Shown in pieces: positions 45,599 through 56,432 of a stretch of DNA of 64,000 nucleotides. A program made the translations under genes and the position numbers. Below the pieces are notes generated by a model. The model saw only the letters and a program-made list of their open reading frames with translations, searched no databases and had not been told where the DNA came from. This DNA is from Natrialba magadii ATCC 43099. GTDB lineage: Archaea > Halobacteriota > Halobacteria > Halobacteriales > Natrialbaceae. Numbering within the stretch: the first letter of the stretch is position 1; every line of letters begins with the position of its first letter. The stretch covers positions 3,687,859 through 3,751,858 of the forward strand of contig NC_013922.1 of NCBI RefSeq assembly GCF_000025625.1. Direction: 5' to 3'.

Positions 45599-45631
45599 TA
45601 CCGAGAGGTGCGAACAAATCACCCCTCGGTA
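45599..45631. other. Strong hairpin 10 nt after copy A
   Basis: TACCGAGAGGTG (45599-45610) and CACCCCTCGGTA (45620-45631) pair over 12 bp with one mismatch and a 9-nt loop. No ORF is near and no clear T tail follows, so it may be part of a structured RNA or of the palindromic element. Confidence 0.5.
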
Positions 45632-46632
45632 GCCCAGGACGGCGAAGCGCTGTGCGGAGACAGGGGCAACCGTGCGTTCGCCGATCGCTGGCACAGCAAA
45701 ACGCTGTCGACAGATGACAGCAGTAGCGGGGTGGTCACAACAGACGGACCGCCATCGGAGAAATCATGAGGGAGCGGCCGCCACACGCACGCCAGCAGAA
45801 GCTCTTCGAACCGGTTCCAGGCGGTAAGTTGTGTAGAAGTTCACATCCTCCGGTAGTCACCAGGACCGGATCAGAACGCTCTGAGAGTAGCGCAGAGCGC
45901 GTTTTGATGGTGTGGTATGCCTGTGGCCATATAGCCCGTTCAACCGCGTTAACACCATCTCTCGAGTAGAATCGGAAGGTGACGTGCGGTCGTCGGCGCT
46001 GACGTCGTAACCAGCCCCGTAGATTTGGCACCTGTCTCTCGTGAGACTGTCTGGTCGTGTGGTGTACTCGAGTACATTGCCAGAACAGGGGAGCAGCTGC
46101 TGAAGCGGGCGTGAAGCAAAATCAGTGTGTCTGTGTTGTCGAGAAGGGCTGTGAGAGCGATTCGTTGATCGCGTAGAGCACGAAGAGGCAGAGTGACGGC
46201 GCTCAAGGGGGTCCACTCTCAGTCTCGGAGCGATAGTACCAACTGACACTCGTTTGCATACCGATCGCAGAGTCTGCAGTTTCACTTGCCGTTCTCGCTC
46301 CGAACTGCGCTTCCTACGTGCCATCGGATGCGTACTGACCGTCAGCGGCTACGATGGAGCTACCGCGATAGCGCTGGTCACCAATCCGAACGACATGGTT
46401 GTAGGCCTGGCTGCAACCAGGGAGTGAGACCGGGAAGAGCGGCGATACAGAGGCTGGAGAAATAGTGTTATTTGATAGCATTAGACACGGCTTACTGATG
46501 CATACCAATCAAATGAATCCCATAGTGCTATATCTAATACCAGGTGAGTCGGTTGCATATTGAGACTCGAAAAACACGCTCTCAGGCGTGACAGACCCCG
46601 AAAGCAGTTGAATACGGCTATTGGTCAAATGA

Positions 46633-48585
<1,953 letters not shown>

Positions 48586-48605
48586 ACGCTGAGCCTTGCG
48601 TCCGG

Positions 48606-50546
48606 TCAGGTAAAATCCACCGAAACGCCGAGGTCGTCGGCCTCCGCTCGCTCACGGAGTGCCGTCTGGAGTCGCTCACGACACTCGTAGTGGACGTCTC
48701 GTGCATCCCCGAGTTCCTCGTCGTATATCGTCGGCGTGCCGCGAACCATCGTCCGCGAACTCGCCGTGTCGATCACGAGCGAGGCGAGGCCGAGTCGACG
48801 CTGGAAGATCGACCGGCGCGTCGACACGGTCTGAATCCGGTAGTAGGGAATCACGGTCGTCTGGCGCTTCCAGAAGCCACGTCGAACCACGAGATGGTCC
48901 TCTCCGACGTAGTAGCCGAGATTGACGTAGCGCAGGTGTGCCGCCGGCGGCACCGCGGCGAAGACGACGGCCGCGAGATACCAGCGCTCGAGTACGGTCA
49001 CCTGCGTGATCCCGAACGCAATGGCGACGATGACGCTGGCAATGATGGAGTATCGCGCGAGATAGCGCCGGCGTGCAAGCTTGGGTAGCTGTTCGAACTT
49101 CGGCGTCTCGACGCCGGTCAGGTTCTCGGTGAACGTGTAGACGCGCGCTTTCTCGGCCAGTGGGACGGCGGACTGACTCCCGCCGTTGCTCTCGGGGCCG
49201 TAGCCTGCGGTTTCGACCCAGAGGCCGGCGTAGCCGATCAGGCGCTGGAGCGGGTTGTCCGTGACCGTTACGGACTGGACCTTCTCGGCCGGGATCGAGC
49301 CGCTGTAGCGCTGGAGCAGCCCGCGTTCGTAGACGAAGTCCTCGTCGACGCGACCGAGCCGGAAGTCGTAGTACGTCGCAAACGTGTAGGCCACGCTCAG
49401 GATGTACGTGATGACAATACCGTTGATTAGCGAGACGATCGTCAGGATGCCGTAATTCGTGGGCGTCCCGGTTCCGAGATCTTCCGGGCCGCCGACCGGT
49501 TCGGCGACCGTCAACAGGTAGTCAAAGACCAGATCGGTTCCCAGGAAGAAGACGAAGAGCACACCTGCAACCGCTGCGGCTCGAATCGATGTGAACGAGT
49601 AGAGCAGCAACTCGCGAGCCTGCAGGTCGAACAGCGGCTGTTTCTGTGGCTGACCGAATTCGTCGAACTCGTCGCGGTCGTCTTGGTCAGCATGCTCGTC
49701 AAATCCAGCACCGTCGTCGAATTTATCGAACGTATCGTACTCATCGTCATCGACCGCGTCGGTCGGTTGCGGACCCATACGGTCGTGATCGGTCTCGGAT
49801 CCGACTTCGGCCGCCGACTCGGAGTCGGGAGCAGGAACGCGATCCGCGTCCGGGACTGGTTCAGACTCCGAGGCTGGCTCTGGACCTGGCTCCAGCTCTG
49901 AATCCGGATCCGCATCCGCATCCGCATCCGAATCCGCATCCAGACCGGACTCGAGTGGATGATCCCACGGCTCCTCCTCCGCAGCCTGGTCGCGTTGGTC
50001 AGCGGACTCACGCGGGTCGGTCTGACGGGGGGAGTCAGTATCTATGCCAGCCGTCTCCTCGCCCGCCTGGCTCGCTCTGCGGCGGTCTCGCGCCGCAGCC
50101 GTTCGGCGGCGAATCTCGCGCTGGAGGCGGGTTGCTTCGGCTTCGCTGACGAAGTTCAGCGTCGCTTCGGTCGTTCCGCCGCCAGCGGTCTCGATCGAGA
50201 CGATTGCGAGATCGAGCAGCCGTTGCAGGACGCCCTGTCTGATGTCGACGTTCTGAATGCGGCCGTACGGAATCTCGCGAGAGCGGCGGGCGAACACGCC
50301 CGAGGAGACGTCGACGGTGTCGTCGGTGACCTCGTAGCCAAAGCGATAGTAGTAGGCGATCCCGTAGGCGATGCCCGCAAGAAAGCCGAACGGAGCGGCG
50401 AACGGTACCCAGGCGCCGCTGATCGGGTCGAACGCCCCTGCCAGCACGAGCAGGAGGACGACCGGAATCCAGAGCCAGAGGAAGCCGTACTGGAGGGCGT
50501 ACGTGACCGCGCTGAGCGGATGGAGTCTGTTCATAGTCGGAGCCAT
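48606..50546 (-). CDS. YdbT-like bacterial-PH domain membrane protein
   Basis: A 646-residue membrane protein with paired helices and three bPH2 domains, as in Bacillus YdbT. Signatures are YEVTDDTVDVSSGVFARRSREIPYGRIQNVDIRQGVLQRLLDLA, FVYERGLLQRYSGSIPAEKVQSVTVTDNPLQRLIGYA and LVVRRGFWKRQTTVIPYYRIQTVSTRRSIFQRRLGLA. Between the first and second units is an acidic insert of about 130 residues (about 160-290), including a run of Asp-Ala from hexamers at 49908-49944. ATG 50546 or ATG 50534 could be used. The next gene upstream ends 6 nt before it, so the two are an operon. Confidence 0.87.
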   Translation of the reverse strand: MAPTMNRLHPLSAVTYALQYGFLWLWIPVVLLLVLAGAFDPISGAWVPFAAPFGFLAGIAYGIAYYYRFGYEVTDDTVDVSSGVFARRSREIPYGRIQNVDIRQGVLQRLLDLAIVSIETAGGGTTEATLNFVSEAEATRLQREIRRRTAAARDRRRASQAGEETAGIDTDSPRQTDPRESADQRDQAAEEEPWDHPLESGLDADSDADADADPDSELEPGPEPASESEPVPDADRVPAPDSESAAEVGSETDHDRMGPQPTDAVDDDEYDTFDKFDDGAGFDEHADQDDRDEFDEFGQPQKQPLFDLQARELLLYSFTSIRAAAVAGVLFVFFLGTDLVFDYLLTVAEPVGGPEDLGTGTPTNYGILTIVSLINGIVITYILSVAYTFATYYDFRLGRVDEDFVYERGLLQRYSGSIPAEKVQSVTVTDNPLQRLIGYAGLWVETAGYGPESNGGSQSAVPLAEKARVYTFTENLTGVETPKFEQLPKLARRRYLARYSIIASVIVAIAFGITQVTVLERWYLAAVVFAAVPPAAHLRYVNLGYYVGEDHLVVRRGFWKRQTTVIPYYRIQTVSTRRSIFQRRLGLASLVIDTASSRTMVRGTPTIYDEELGDARDVHYECRERLQTALRERAEADDLGVSVDFT

Positions 50547-50551
50547 AGCGA

Positions 50552-51013
50552 TCAGACCGCGTCGTCGGCCTCGCTCTCGATGGCGAGGTCGCGAAGGGTG
50601 TCCTGTAGCTCACGCGCTCGCTCCGGTGTCAATCCCGGAATCCGAACGTCGGCGTTACGCGAGCCAGCCGTGTAGACGATGACACTCGAGAGGCCGAGTG
50701 CGCGCTCGATCGGGCCGAACTGGGTGTCGACGTGCTGGACGCGCACGAACGGAACGGCGGTTTCGACGAACGTGATGACGCCCCGTTCGAGGTAGAGCGC
50801 GTCGGGCTGGAGTTCGAATTGCCAGACCTGATAGAGCCGAACGGCGTAGGCGAGCCCGAGAACGATTCCGACGACGACGACGCCTACCTGAGCGACGGTC
50901 GGAATCTCGAGGAGCCACGGGTCGATGGCGGCGAGGACGATCCCGAGGATGATCGCCAGAATCGCAGCCTGGGCGATCCAGAGCAGTCTGATCCGGGGGT
51001 GTAGTGATTCCAT
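50552..51013 (-). CDS. YdbS-like PH domain membrane protein
   Basis: A 153-residue partner of YdbT: two N-terminal helices (LLWIAQAAILAIILGIVLAAI and VAQVGVVVVGIVLGLAYAV) followed by one bPH2 domain (ALYLERGVITFVETAVPFVRVQHVDTQFGPIERALGLSSVIVYTAG). It precedes the YdbT-like gene by 6 nt. In Bacillus the pair is linked to envelope stress or peptide resistance; the archaeal role is unknown. Confidence 0.88.
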   Translation of the reverse strand: MESLHPRIRLLWIAQAAILAIILGIVLAAIDPWLLEIPTVAQVGVVVVGIVLGLAYAVRLYQVWQFELQPDALYLERGVITFVETAVPFVRVQHVDTQFGPIERALGLSSVIVYTAGSRNADVRIPGLTPERARELQDTLRDLAIESEADDAV

Positions 51014-51089
51014 AGCAGTATCCTATCAGGCGAGCAGGAGAAACCTACGGTTCTGTTTCGATCGGTGAGTGTTCACTCGGGAGGTGATT

Positions 51090-51356
51090 TTACTCGTCCT
51101 CCGCTCCACCGTGCTCCTCGTACTCGTCCGGCGTGTACGTCGAGAGCTCGAGTGCGTGGATATCCGTCGTCATGTGGTCATCGAGGGCGTCGTAGACCTG
51201 CTGGTGTTGTTGAACCAGTGATTGACCCTCGAAAGCCGGCGAGATGACCGTCGCCGCGAGGTGGTCCTCGTCGTGTTTGTCTCGGGCAGGTCGCACCGTC
51301 GCGTCGGCGTCCTCGAGTTCCGATTCGATCAGGTCTGCGACGTCTGCTGGGTTCAT
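51090..51356 (-). CDS. BolA family protein
   Basis: An 88-residue BolA-like protein: NPADVADLIESELEDADATV forms the first helix; KHDEDHLAATVISPAFEGQSLVQQHQQVYDALDDHM holds the typical HL(x)V core and the conserved QQHQxVY segment. BolA proteins work with monothiol glutaredoxins in iron-sulfur handling. The start is ATG 51356 (MNPAD); the upstream extension to 51479 looks noncoding. Confidence 0.9.
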   Translation of the reverse strand: MNPADVADLIESELEDADATVRPARDKHDEDHLAATVISPAFEGQSLVQQHQQVYDALDDHMTTDIHALELSTYTPDEYEEHGGAEDE

Positions 51357-51472
51357 AGGTGACAGATTGGGCGCTCGCGGCAAAAGCGCCCCGGTCGGCA
51401 GTGAGTTTTGGAGCGACTCGCGGCCACCAGTCGGCGACTTTATGCTGCCCGGGTGCCAGTGCTGTGACGAAC

Positions 51473-52021
51473 ATGTCACTGGCAGCCGAGACGCGCCGCG
51501 CGGTCGAGGCCCACCCGTTTCTCGTGACGGCGCTTCGCGCGGGCGTCGCGAACTACACTGCCGCCGCTCGGTTTCTCTCGGGCGACGAGTCCGATGCAGC
51601 TACTGGCGTTGGCGAGAGCAGCGACAGTGTCGCCGAGATCGACGGCGACATCGACGCCATCGCCACCGCGCTCCGACGCTACGCCGAGGAGCTCCCCGCC
51701 CAAACCCACGACGCTCGCGACGTCAGCGTCCGCATGGAGAGCAGCATCGGCACGGTTGACGACCCCGGCTCCGCGCTCGTCACCGTCGGCGGCACCGCCT
51801 TCGGCTCCAACGGCGGCGACCTGACCGCAATCTACGCCACCGGCGCGGTTGACGCCGCCGCGCTGGCGGCCACACTCGAGTCCCTTGCCGTCGCAAAGAT
51901 AGAACCGGTGGCGGCGGCCGTCGGGAATGAGACGCTGATTGTAATTGTCGAGCGCCGGGAGGGGGCGAACGCGGTGCGGACGGTGGAGGCGGCGCTGGAA
52001 CGGGTGCCGTCGACTGAGTAG
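51473..52021 (+). CDS. DUF7523-like protein, function unknown
   Basis: A 182-residue soluble protein. The first half (MSLAAETRRAVEAHPFLVTALRAGVANYTAAARFL) looks like a small helical domain that includes the region after an acidic loop (ALRRYAEELPA). The second half (VRMESSIGTVDDPGSALVTVGG, AALAATLESLAVAKIEPVAAAVGNETLIVIVERREGANAVRTV) resembles an ACT-like alpha/beta fold. ATG 51473 is supported by a TATA (ACTTTATG, 51437-51444). Divergent from bolA. Confidence 0.7.
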   Translation: MSLAAETRRAVEAHPFLVTALRAGVANYTAAARFLSGDESDAATGVGESSDSVAEIDGDIDAIATALRRYAEELPAQTHDARDVSVRMESSIGTVDDPGSALVTVGGTAFGSNGGDLTAIYATGAVDAAALAATLESLAVAKIEPVAAAVGNETLIVIVERREGANAVRTVEAALERVPSTE

Positions 52022-52132
52022 TCTGGTAGCTGGCACAAGCCCACACAGATCGAACGTAGTGAAGAGACTACAATGCCGCCGCAATGCCCCTATTGACAGC
52101 GTTTAACTACGGGCCACGGGTACACTCTCCTA

Positions 52133-53629
52133 ATGACCCTGCACGTGACGAACACGTTGACGGGCGAAAAGGAACCGTTCGAGCCACAGGACCCCGAGAA
52201 CGTCTTGCTCTACTACTGTGGCCTGACGGTCTCCGATCCGCCCCACCTGGGCCACGCGCGATCGTGGGTCCACGTCGACGTCATGCACCGCTGGCTCGAG
52301 TACCGCGGCTACGACGTGCGCCACGTCGAGAACTTCACCGATATCAACGAGAAAATCGTCGCCCGCGTCGGCGAGGACGAACTGGGGGAGGGCGAAGCCG
52401 AGGTCGCAGAGACGTACATCGAGCGCACCCTCGCGGACATGCGCTCGCTGAATCTCCTGCGAGCGGAGGTCTACCCGCGCGTCTCCGAGCACATCCCCGA
52501 AATTATCGATCTCGTCGAGACGCTCATCGAGAAGGGGTACGCCTACGAATCCAACGGTTCGGTCTACTTCGACGTGAGTAGTTTCGAGGAGTACGGCAAA
52601 CTCTCGAACCAGGAACTCGACGAGATCGAATCCCAGGGCGACCCTGACGAGCGCTCGGAGAAGCGCAACCCCGCGGACTTCGCACTCTGGAAGGCCGACG
52701 GGGTCGAACCCGGCGATATCGAAGAGCACCGCCACGAGGCCGCTGCACCCGCCGAACACGCCTGCGAGACCGCTCTCACGTGGGACTCGCCGTGGGGCGA
52801 GGGCCGCCCCGGCTGGCACATCGAGTGCTCCGCGATGAGTACGACCCACCTGGACGACACGCTCGACATCCACGTCGGCGGCCGTGACCTCGTCTTCCCC
52901 CACCACGAGAACGAAGTCGCCCAGTCCGAAGCCGCGACCGGCCAGCAGTTCGCGAACTACTGGCTCCACTGCGAACTGTTCCAGATGGCCGACGAGAAGA
53001 TGTCCTCCAGTCTCGGTAACTTCGTCACCGTCGACGAGGCAGTCGACCAGTGGGGGACGAACGTCATACGCACGTTCCTGACGGCAGGCTCGTACAACAG
53101 CCAGCAGCTCTACTCGGACGAGACCATCGCCGAGGCCAGAGAGCGCTGGGAGCAACTCGAGCGCGCCCACGAGAGAGCTGTTGAGGCTGTCGACTCGCCG
53201 GCAGCACGAACGAAAGTCGAGGACGACGACCTTCGAACGGCCGTCGACGAGGCCCGCGAGACGTTCACGACGGCGATGAACGACGACTTCAACACGCGCG
53301 AGGCACAGTCCGCGCTGCTGTCGGTGGCCTCAGCGATCAACGCCCACCGTGAGGATCGGGACGAGTACGACTACCGCGGCCTCCGCCGCGCCATCGACAC
53401 ACTCGAGGAACTCGGCGCTATTCTCGGCCTCTCCTTTACCGGCGACACTACGGGTAGCGCCGCGCTCGCGGGCGATGTCGTCGACCTCGTCCTCGACGTC
53501 CGCGAGCAAGAGCGCGCCGACGGCAACTACGAGCGCGCCGACGACCTGCGCGACGAACTCGAGTCGCTGGGCGTCGAAGTCCAGGATACGGACGAGGGGC
53601 CGACGTATCGACTGCCGTCGGGCGAGTAG
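52133..53629 (+). CDS. cysS: Cysteinyl-tRNA synthetase
   Basis: A 498-residue class I synthetase. Zinc and ATP-site features: YYCGLTV (Cys29), HLGH (38-41, the HIGH motif), WHIECSAMS, GRDLVFPHHENEVAQSE and KMSSSLGN near residue 288. The C-terminal helical domain recognises tRNA. It includes an Asp/Glu-rich stretch typical of halophiles. Normal length and no defects. Confidence 0.97.
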   Translation: MTLHVTNTLTGEKEPFEPQDPENVLLYYCGLTVSDPPHLGHARSWVHVDVMHRWLEYRGYDVRHVENFTDINEKIVARVGEDELGEGEAEVAETYIERTLADMRSLNLLRAEVYPRVSEHIPEIIDLVETLIEKGYAYESNGSVYFDVSSFEEYGKLSNQELDEIESQGDPDERSEKRNPADFALWKADGVEPGDIEEHRHEAAAPAEHACETALTWDSPWGEGRPGWHIECSAMSTTHLDDTLDIHVGGRDLVFPHHENEVAQSEAATGQQFANYWLHCELFQMADEKMSSSLGNFVTVDEAVDQWGTNVIRTFLTAGSYNSQQLYSDETIAEARERWEQLERAHERAVEAVDSPAARTKVEDDDLRTAVDEARETFTTAMNDDFNTREAQSALLSVASAINAHREDRDEYDYRGLRRAIDTLEELGAILGLSFTGDTTGSAALAGDVVDLVLDVREQERADGNYERADDLRDELESLGVEVQDTDEGPTYRLPSGE

Positions 53630-53727
53630 GCCTCTTTCGTCGGCCGAGGCAAAGGGACAGGAGATCGACGGGCCGGCCACGGGATGGCAAGGTTCGCTCT
53701 TTTGCGGATGGTCGTGGTCAAACACGT

Positions 53728-54429
53728 ATGGATAGACGCGAGTTCGTCGCCGCAGGGGCAGTCTGCGGACTCGGCCTCATGGCCGGCTGTCTCGACGACG
53801 CACTCGCAGACGTCACCTCGTTCTCCGCGACACCCGCGGTCGTCGCAGACGATGCACTCGAGGAGACCGGCTACGCCTACCAGGGAACCGAGGAGGTCGT
53901 CGAGACGCGAACGGTTGCCCGCCAGACCGTCGAGGCGACGAACTTCGCGAGCGAGTACACGCGGACGATAGGGATACTGTCGACCGTACTGGGCGATGGA
54001 CCGGCAGAGGCGGACGCGGGACTGTTCGGTGTCGCGACGACGCCACAGGTAGGGTTGCTCGGCGAGGAGTTCAACCCTGTTGCCGAGCTGTCGACCGCCG
54101 AGATCGCGAGACGAGTCGAGAGCCAGTTCGACGAGGTGACGCTCGACAACGAGACGGTCGTCGACGAACGGACTGTCGAGTCGCTTGGCGAGACAGTGGT
54201 ACTCGAGACGTTCGAGGGTGAGGCGTCGATGTACGGTGCAGACGACATTCCGGTTCGTGCCGATGTTTCGAAGTTCGCCCACGACGGGGATCTCATCGTG
54301 GTCGCCGGTGCGTATCCGGACGCAGCGGCGGTAGAGCTGTTTCAGGACGAACCAGAGGCAGAGCGGATTGACACGCTCGTGGCGGGACTCGAGCACGATT
54401 CGGATGTGACTCTCGAGATGGTCGACTGA
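53728..54429 (+). CDS. DUF6517-like lipoprotein
   Basis: A 233-residue exported protein: MDRREFVAAGAVCGLGLMAGCLDD has a twin-Arg start and lipobox MAGC (18-21), typical of haloarchaeal Tat lipoproteins. The mature part is predicted mixed alpha/beta and repeats a VESLGETVVLETFEGEASM-type strand pattern. Length and style match the haloarchaeal DUF6517 family, with no known role. Single gene downstream of cysS. Confidence 0.75.
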   Translation: MDRREFVAAGAVCGLGLMAGCLDDALADVTSFSATPAVVADDALEETGYAYQGTEEVVETRTVARQTVEATNFASEYTRTIGILSTVLGDGPAEADAGLFGVATTPQVGLLGEEFNPVAELSTAEIARRVESQFDEVTLDNETVVDERTVESLGETVVLETFEGEASMYGADDIPVRADVSKFAHDGDLIVVAGAYPDAAAVELFQDEPEAERIDTLVAGLEHDSDVTLEMVD

Positions 54430-54492
54430 GTGTGGTTGGCTGAGGGGGTGTGAACAGAGTGCTGAGGAAGTGCAGCGACAGTTACAGTCCAG

Positions 54493-55530
54493 CTACAGCC
54501 CGAGTGCCGTCGCGATCGAGAGCCCGCTCGCGAGTGCGCCGAGGAGGTAGCCACCGATTGCGCCGCCGTTGAGCAGCGGGAGCCCGGCGTGTGCGCGTCC
54601 GCGGATGACCATCGCCATGAGGACGACGAGACCGATGATCGTGCCGATAATCGCGCCGAGTGCGGGTAGGTTGAGCGCGAGTCCGGGGACGTCGAGCGTG
54701 CCCGCGTCGAGGAAGTAGGCCGCGCTGACGACGAGAATGGTCGGGATCACGGCGTCACCGAGGCCGATGAACAGGGCGTCGCGTTGTGGTTCTGGTGTGG
54801 GTTCGTCGGTTGGGTCCGTACCTTCGGACAGCTCCGTTGTGGCAGAGTCAGACGACTCGACGGCGTCGGCGGAGTCGGTAGAGTCGGTAGACGCAGCAGC
54901 CTGCGCAGACTCCTCAGGCGGAGACAGGTAGGAGTACGACAGCGTCAGCGGAATTACGAGCACGACGGGGATCTTGAGGTCCATGACGCCCTCCGCGAGG
55001 TCGAGCATGTGCTCGGTGCCGTAAACGCTGATGGCGTCGTAGATGGCGAGCACCGCGAGCAAGAGCAGGGCAGGCAAGAGCCCGAAACTGATCCCGAAGA
55101 GCGCGGCCGCGCCAGCGCCCATCAGGACGCCGGCGGTGTCGATGACGTACCACTCCGGATGGACCAGAAGCGCAGCACCGACACCGAAGGCGGCGAGTAC
55201 CGCGAGGACGTTGACACCCGCATCACCGGCCGTGACGACTGGCGGGACGAGTTCGGCGAAGACGAACCAGGCGACCATCACGCTCACGCCAATGATCAGC
55301 GCGCGGATGAGTCCCTGCAGATTGTACTTGAACGCGGCGAGCATGAGGGCGGTCGCAACGAGGATAATGGCGACGTAGACGACGCTGTTAGTGGGGTCTT
55401 CCGGGTTCTCGACGGCCTGGTGGCCGGCCTCGTAGAACGGCTCGGTGAGCGCCAGCGCGCCGAGCTGGACGCCGAGAAACAGCAAGACCGTCACCCCGAC
55501 GGCGGCGAAGACCCGAATCCGGTCGTTCAT
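54493..55530 (-). CDS. Presenilin/signal-peptide-peptidase family intramembrane protease
   Basis: A 345-residue polytopic protein. The two catalytic aspartates are in AIYDAISVYGTEHM (YD motif) and FIGLGDAVIP (GxGD motif), and the C-terminal HAGLPLLNGG supplies the PAL-like loop. Eight to nine helices. A low-complexity acidic loop (ESAQAAASTDSTDSADAVESSDSA) joins the two halves. ATG 55530 gives the conserved MNDRIRVFAAVGVTVLLF start; the upstream extension is basic and not conserved-looking. Probably cuts membrane-retained peptides. Confidence 0.9.
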   Translation of the reverse strand: MNDRIRVFAAVGVTVLLFLGVQLGALALTEPFYEAGHQAVENPEDPTNSVVYVAIILVATALMLAAFKYNLQGLIRALIIGVSVMVAWFVFAELVPPVVTAGDAGVNVLAVLAAFGVGAALLVHPEWYVIDTAGVLMGAGAAALFGISFGLLPALLLLAVLAIYDAISVYGTEHMLDLAEGVMDLKIPVVLVIPLTLSYSYLSPPEESAQAAASTDSTDSADAVESSDSATTELSEGTDPTDEPTPEPQRDALFIGLGDAVIPTILVVSAAYFLDAGTLDVPGLALNLPALGAIIGTIIGLVVLMAMVIRGRAHAGLPLLNGGAIGGYLLGALASGLSIATALGL

Positions 55531-55668
55531 GGCGCGGGGTTTGACGCGCGCTCGTATGGGTGTTTTCTTCTCGGTTCCCGATTTTCGATCCTCTCTTTCC
55601 GGCATCCCGGATCACTCCCGTTCCGGCATCTCGGGTCGCGTCGAGTCCGGTGGTCTCTCCGACGCTCG

Positions 55669-55917
55669 TCAGCGCGCGTACAGTGTCGACCCCACGAGCG
55701 CCGGCAAGTGGACACCGGAATCCGGCGTAACCGCAAGATACGGCTGATCGACCGGGCCGAAGACGTCGACGACGCGTCCCACTTCGTCGAGTGAGTCATC
55801 CAGTACGATCGTCCCGATTTCGTCTCTGTGTGCGTCGTCCGCATCCCCGTCGGTGGCATCCGCTCGCAGCACCGCGAGTCCCTGTGCCGTTCGGACGACT
55901 GTTCCGATTCGTTTCAT
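55669..55917 (-). CDS. gar1: H/ACA ribonucleoprotein Gar1
   Basis: An 82-residue Gar1: MKRIGTVVRTAQGLAVLRADA, then GTIVLDDSLDEVGRVVDVFGPVDQPYLAVTP, the reductase/isomerase/elongation-factor fold. It joins Cbf5, Nop10 and L7Ae for RNA-guided pseudouridylation. Its start lies in a triplicated TGCCAATGAA sequence (see 55913-55944). It follows srp19 by 59 nt on the same strand. Confidence 0.9.
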   Translation of the reverse strand: MKRIGTVVRTAQGLAVLRADATDGDADDAHRDEIGTIVLDDSLDEVGRVVDVFGPVDQPYLAVTPDSGVHLPALVGSTLYAR

Positions 55918-55944
55918 TGGCAGTTCATTGGCAATTCATTGGCA
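55913..55944 (-). repeat. Triplicated gar1 start region with two mini-ORFs
   Basis: TGCCAATGAA occurs three times with an 11-bp period. Each has an ATG. The first two read ATG-AAx-TGC-CAA-TGA, a 4-codon ORF (MNCQ) whose TGA overlaps the next ATG; the third is the gar1 start. Tandem duplication of the start region is the simplest origin. Confidence 0.75.
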
Positions 55945-55976
55945 GTGTGGTTGATAGCGAGCAGCGCAACGCTCCA

Positions 55977-56258
55977 TCACTCGCGCATCGCCACGACGTA
56001 CGCCGCGACGGCTTGCACGAGATCGTTCTTCGACGAGTCCTCCGCGCCACGGACAACGACTCGGCCGCGTCTTGCCCACGGTTCGCGCGAATAAGCTTTA
56101 TCGCGCTCGATTGTCGCGTCGTAGCCGATCTGCTGGACGGCCTTCGCGATTTCGTCGACCGATGGCTCATCGACTGCCAACTCCTCTGAGACACGCCGTC
56201 CGTCGGCCCGCGAGAGCGAGGCATCGAGATAGGCGGGCCAGATAACGTTCTCGACCAT
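55977..56258 (-). CDS. srp19: Signal recognition particle protein SRP19
   Basis: A 93-residue SRP19: [63 protein letters not shown]. It helps SRP54 bind 7S RNA. ATG 56258 gives the conserved start. It is the upstream member of the srp19-gar1 pair. The 7S RNA gene itself is not seen in this window. Confidence 0.95.
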   Translation of the reverse strand: MVENVIWPAYLDASLSRADGRRVSEELAVDEPSVDEIAKAVQQIGYDATIERDKAYSREPWARRGRVVVRGAEDSSKNDLVQAVAAYVVAMRE

Positions 56259-56432
56259 GCCCGTTCCTGTGCGGGGAAGTGAGTAAACCTTTTTCAACTT
56301 CGTTCGTCGTTCGTCGTTCGTCCCGAATTCGAGTGGGGCCAGCGGCGAAAAGGGTAGTCGACAGAACCGAAGAGACTGCCACCGAGACTGCGACTAAGAA
56401 GAGTGGACGAGTAGAAGATGTGAGCGGAGAGA

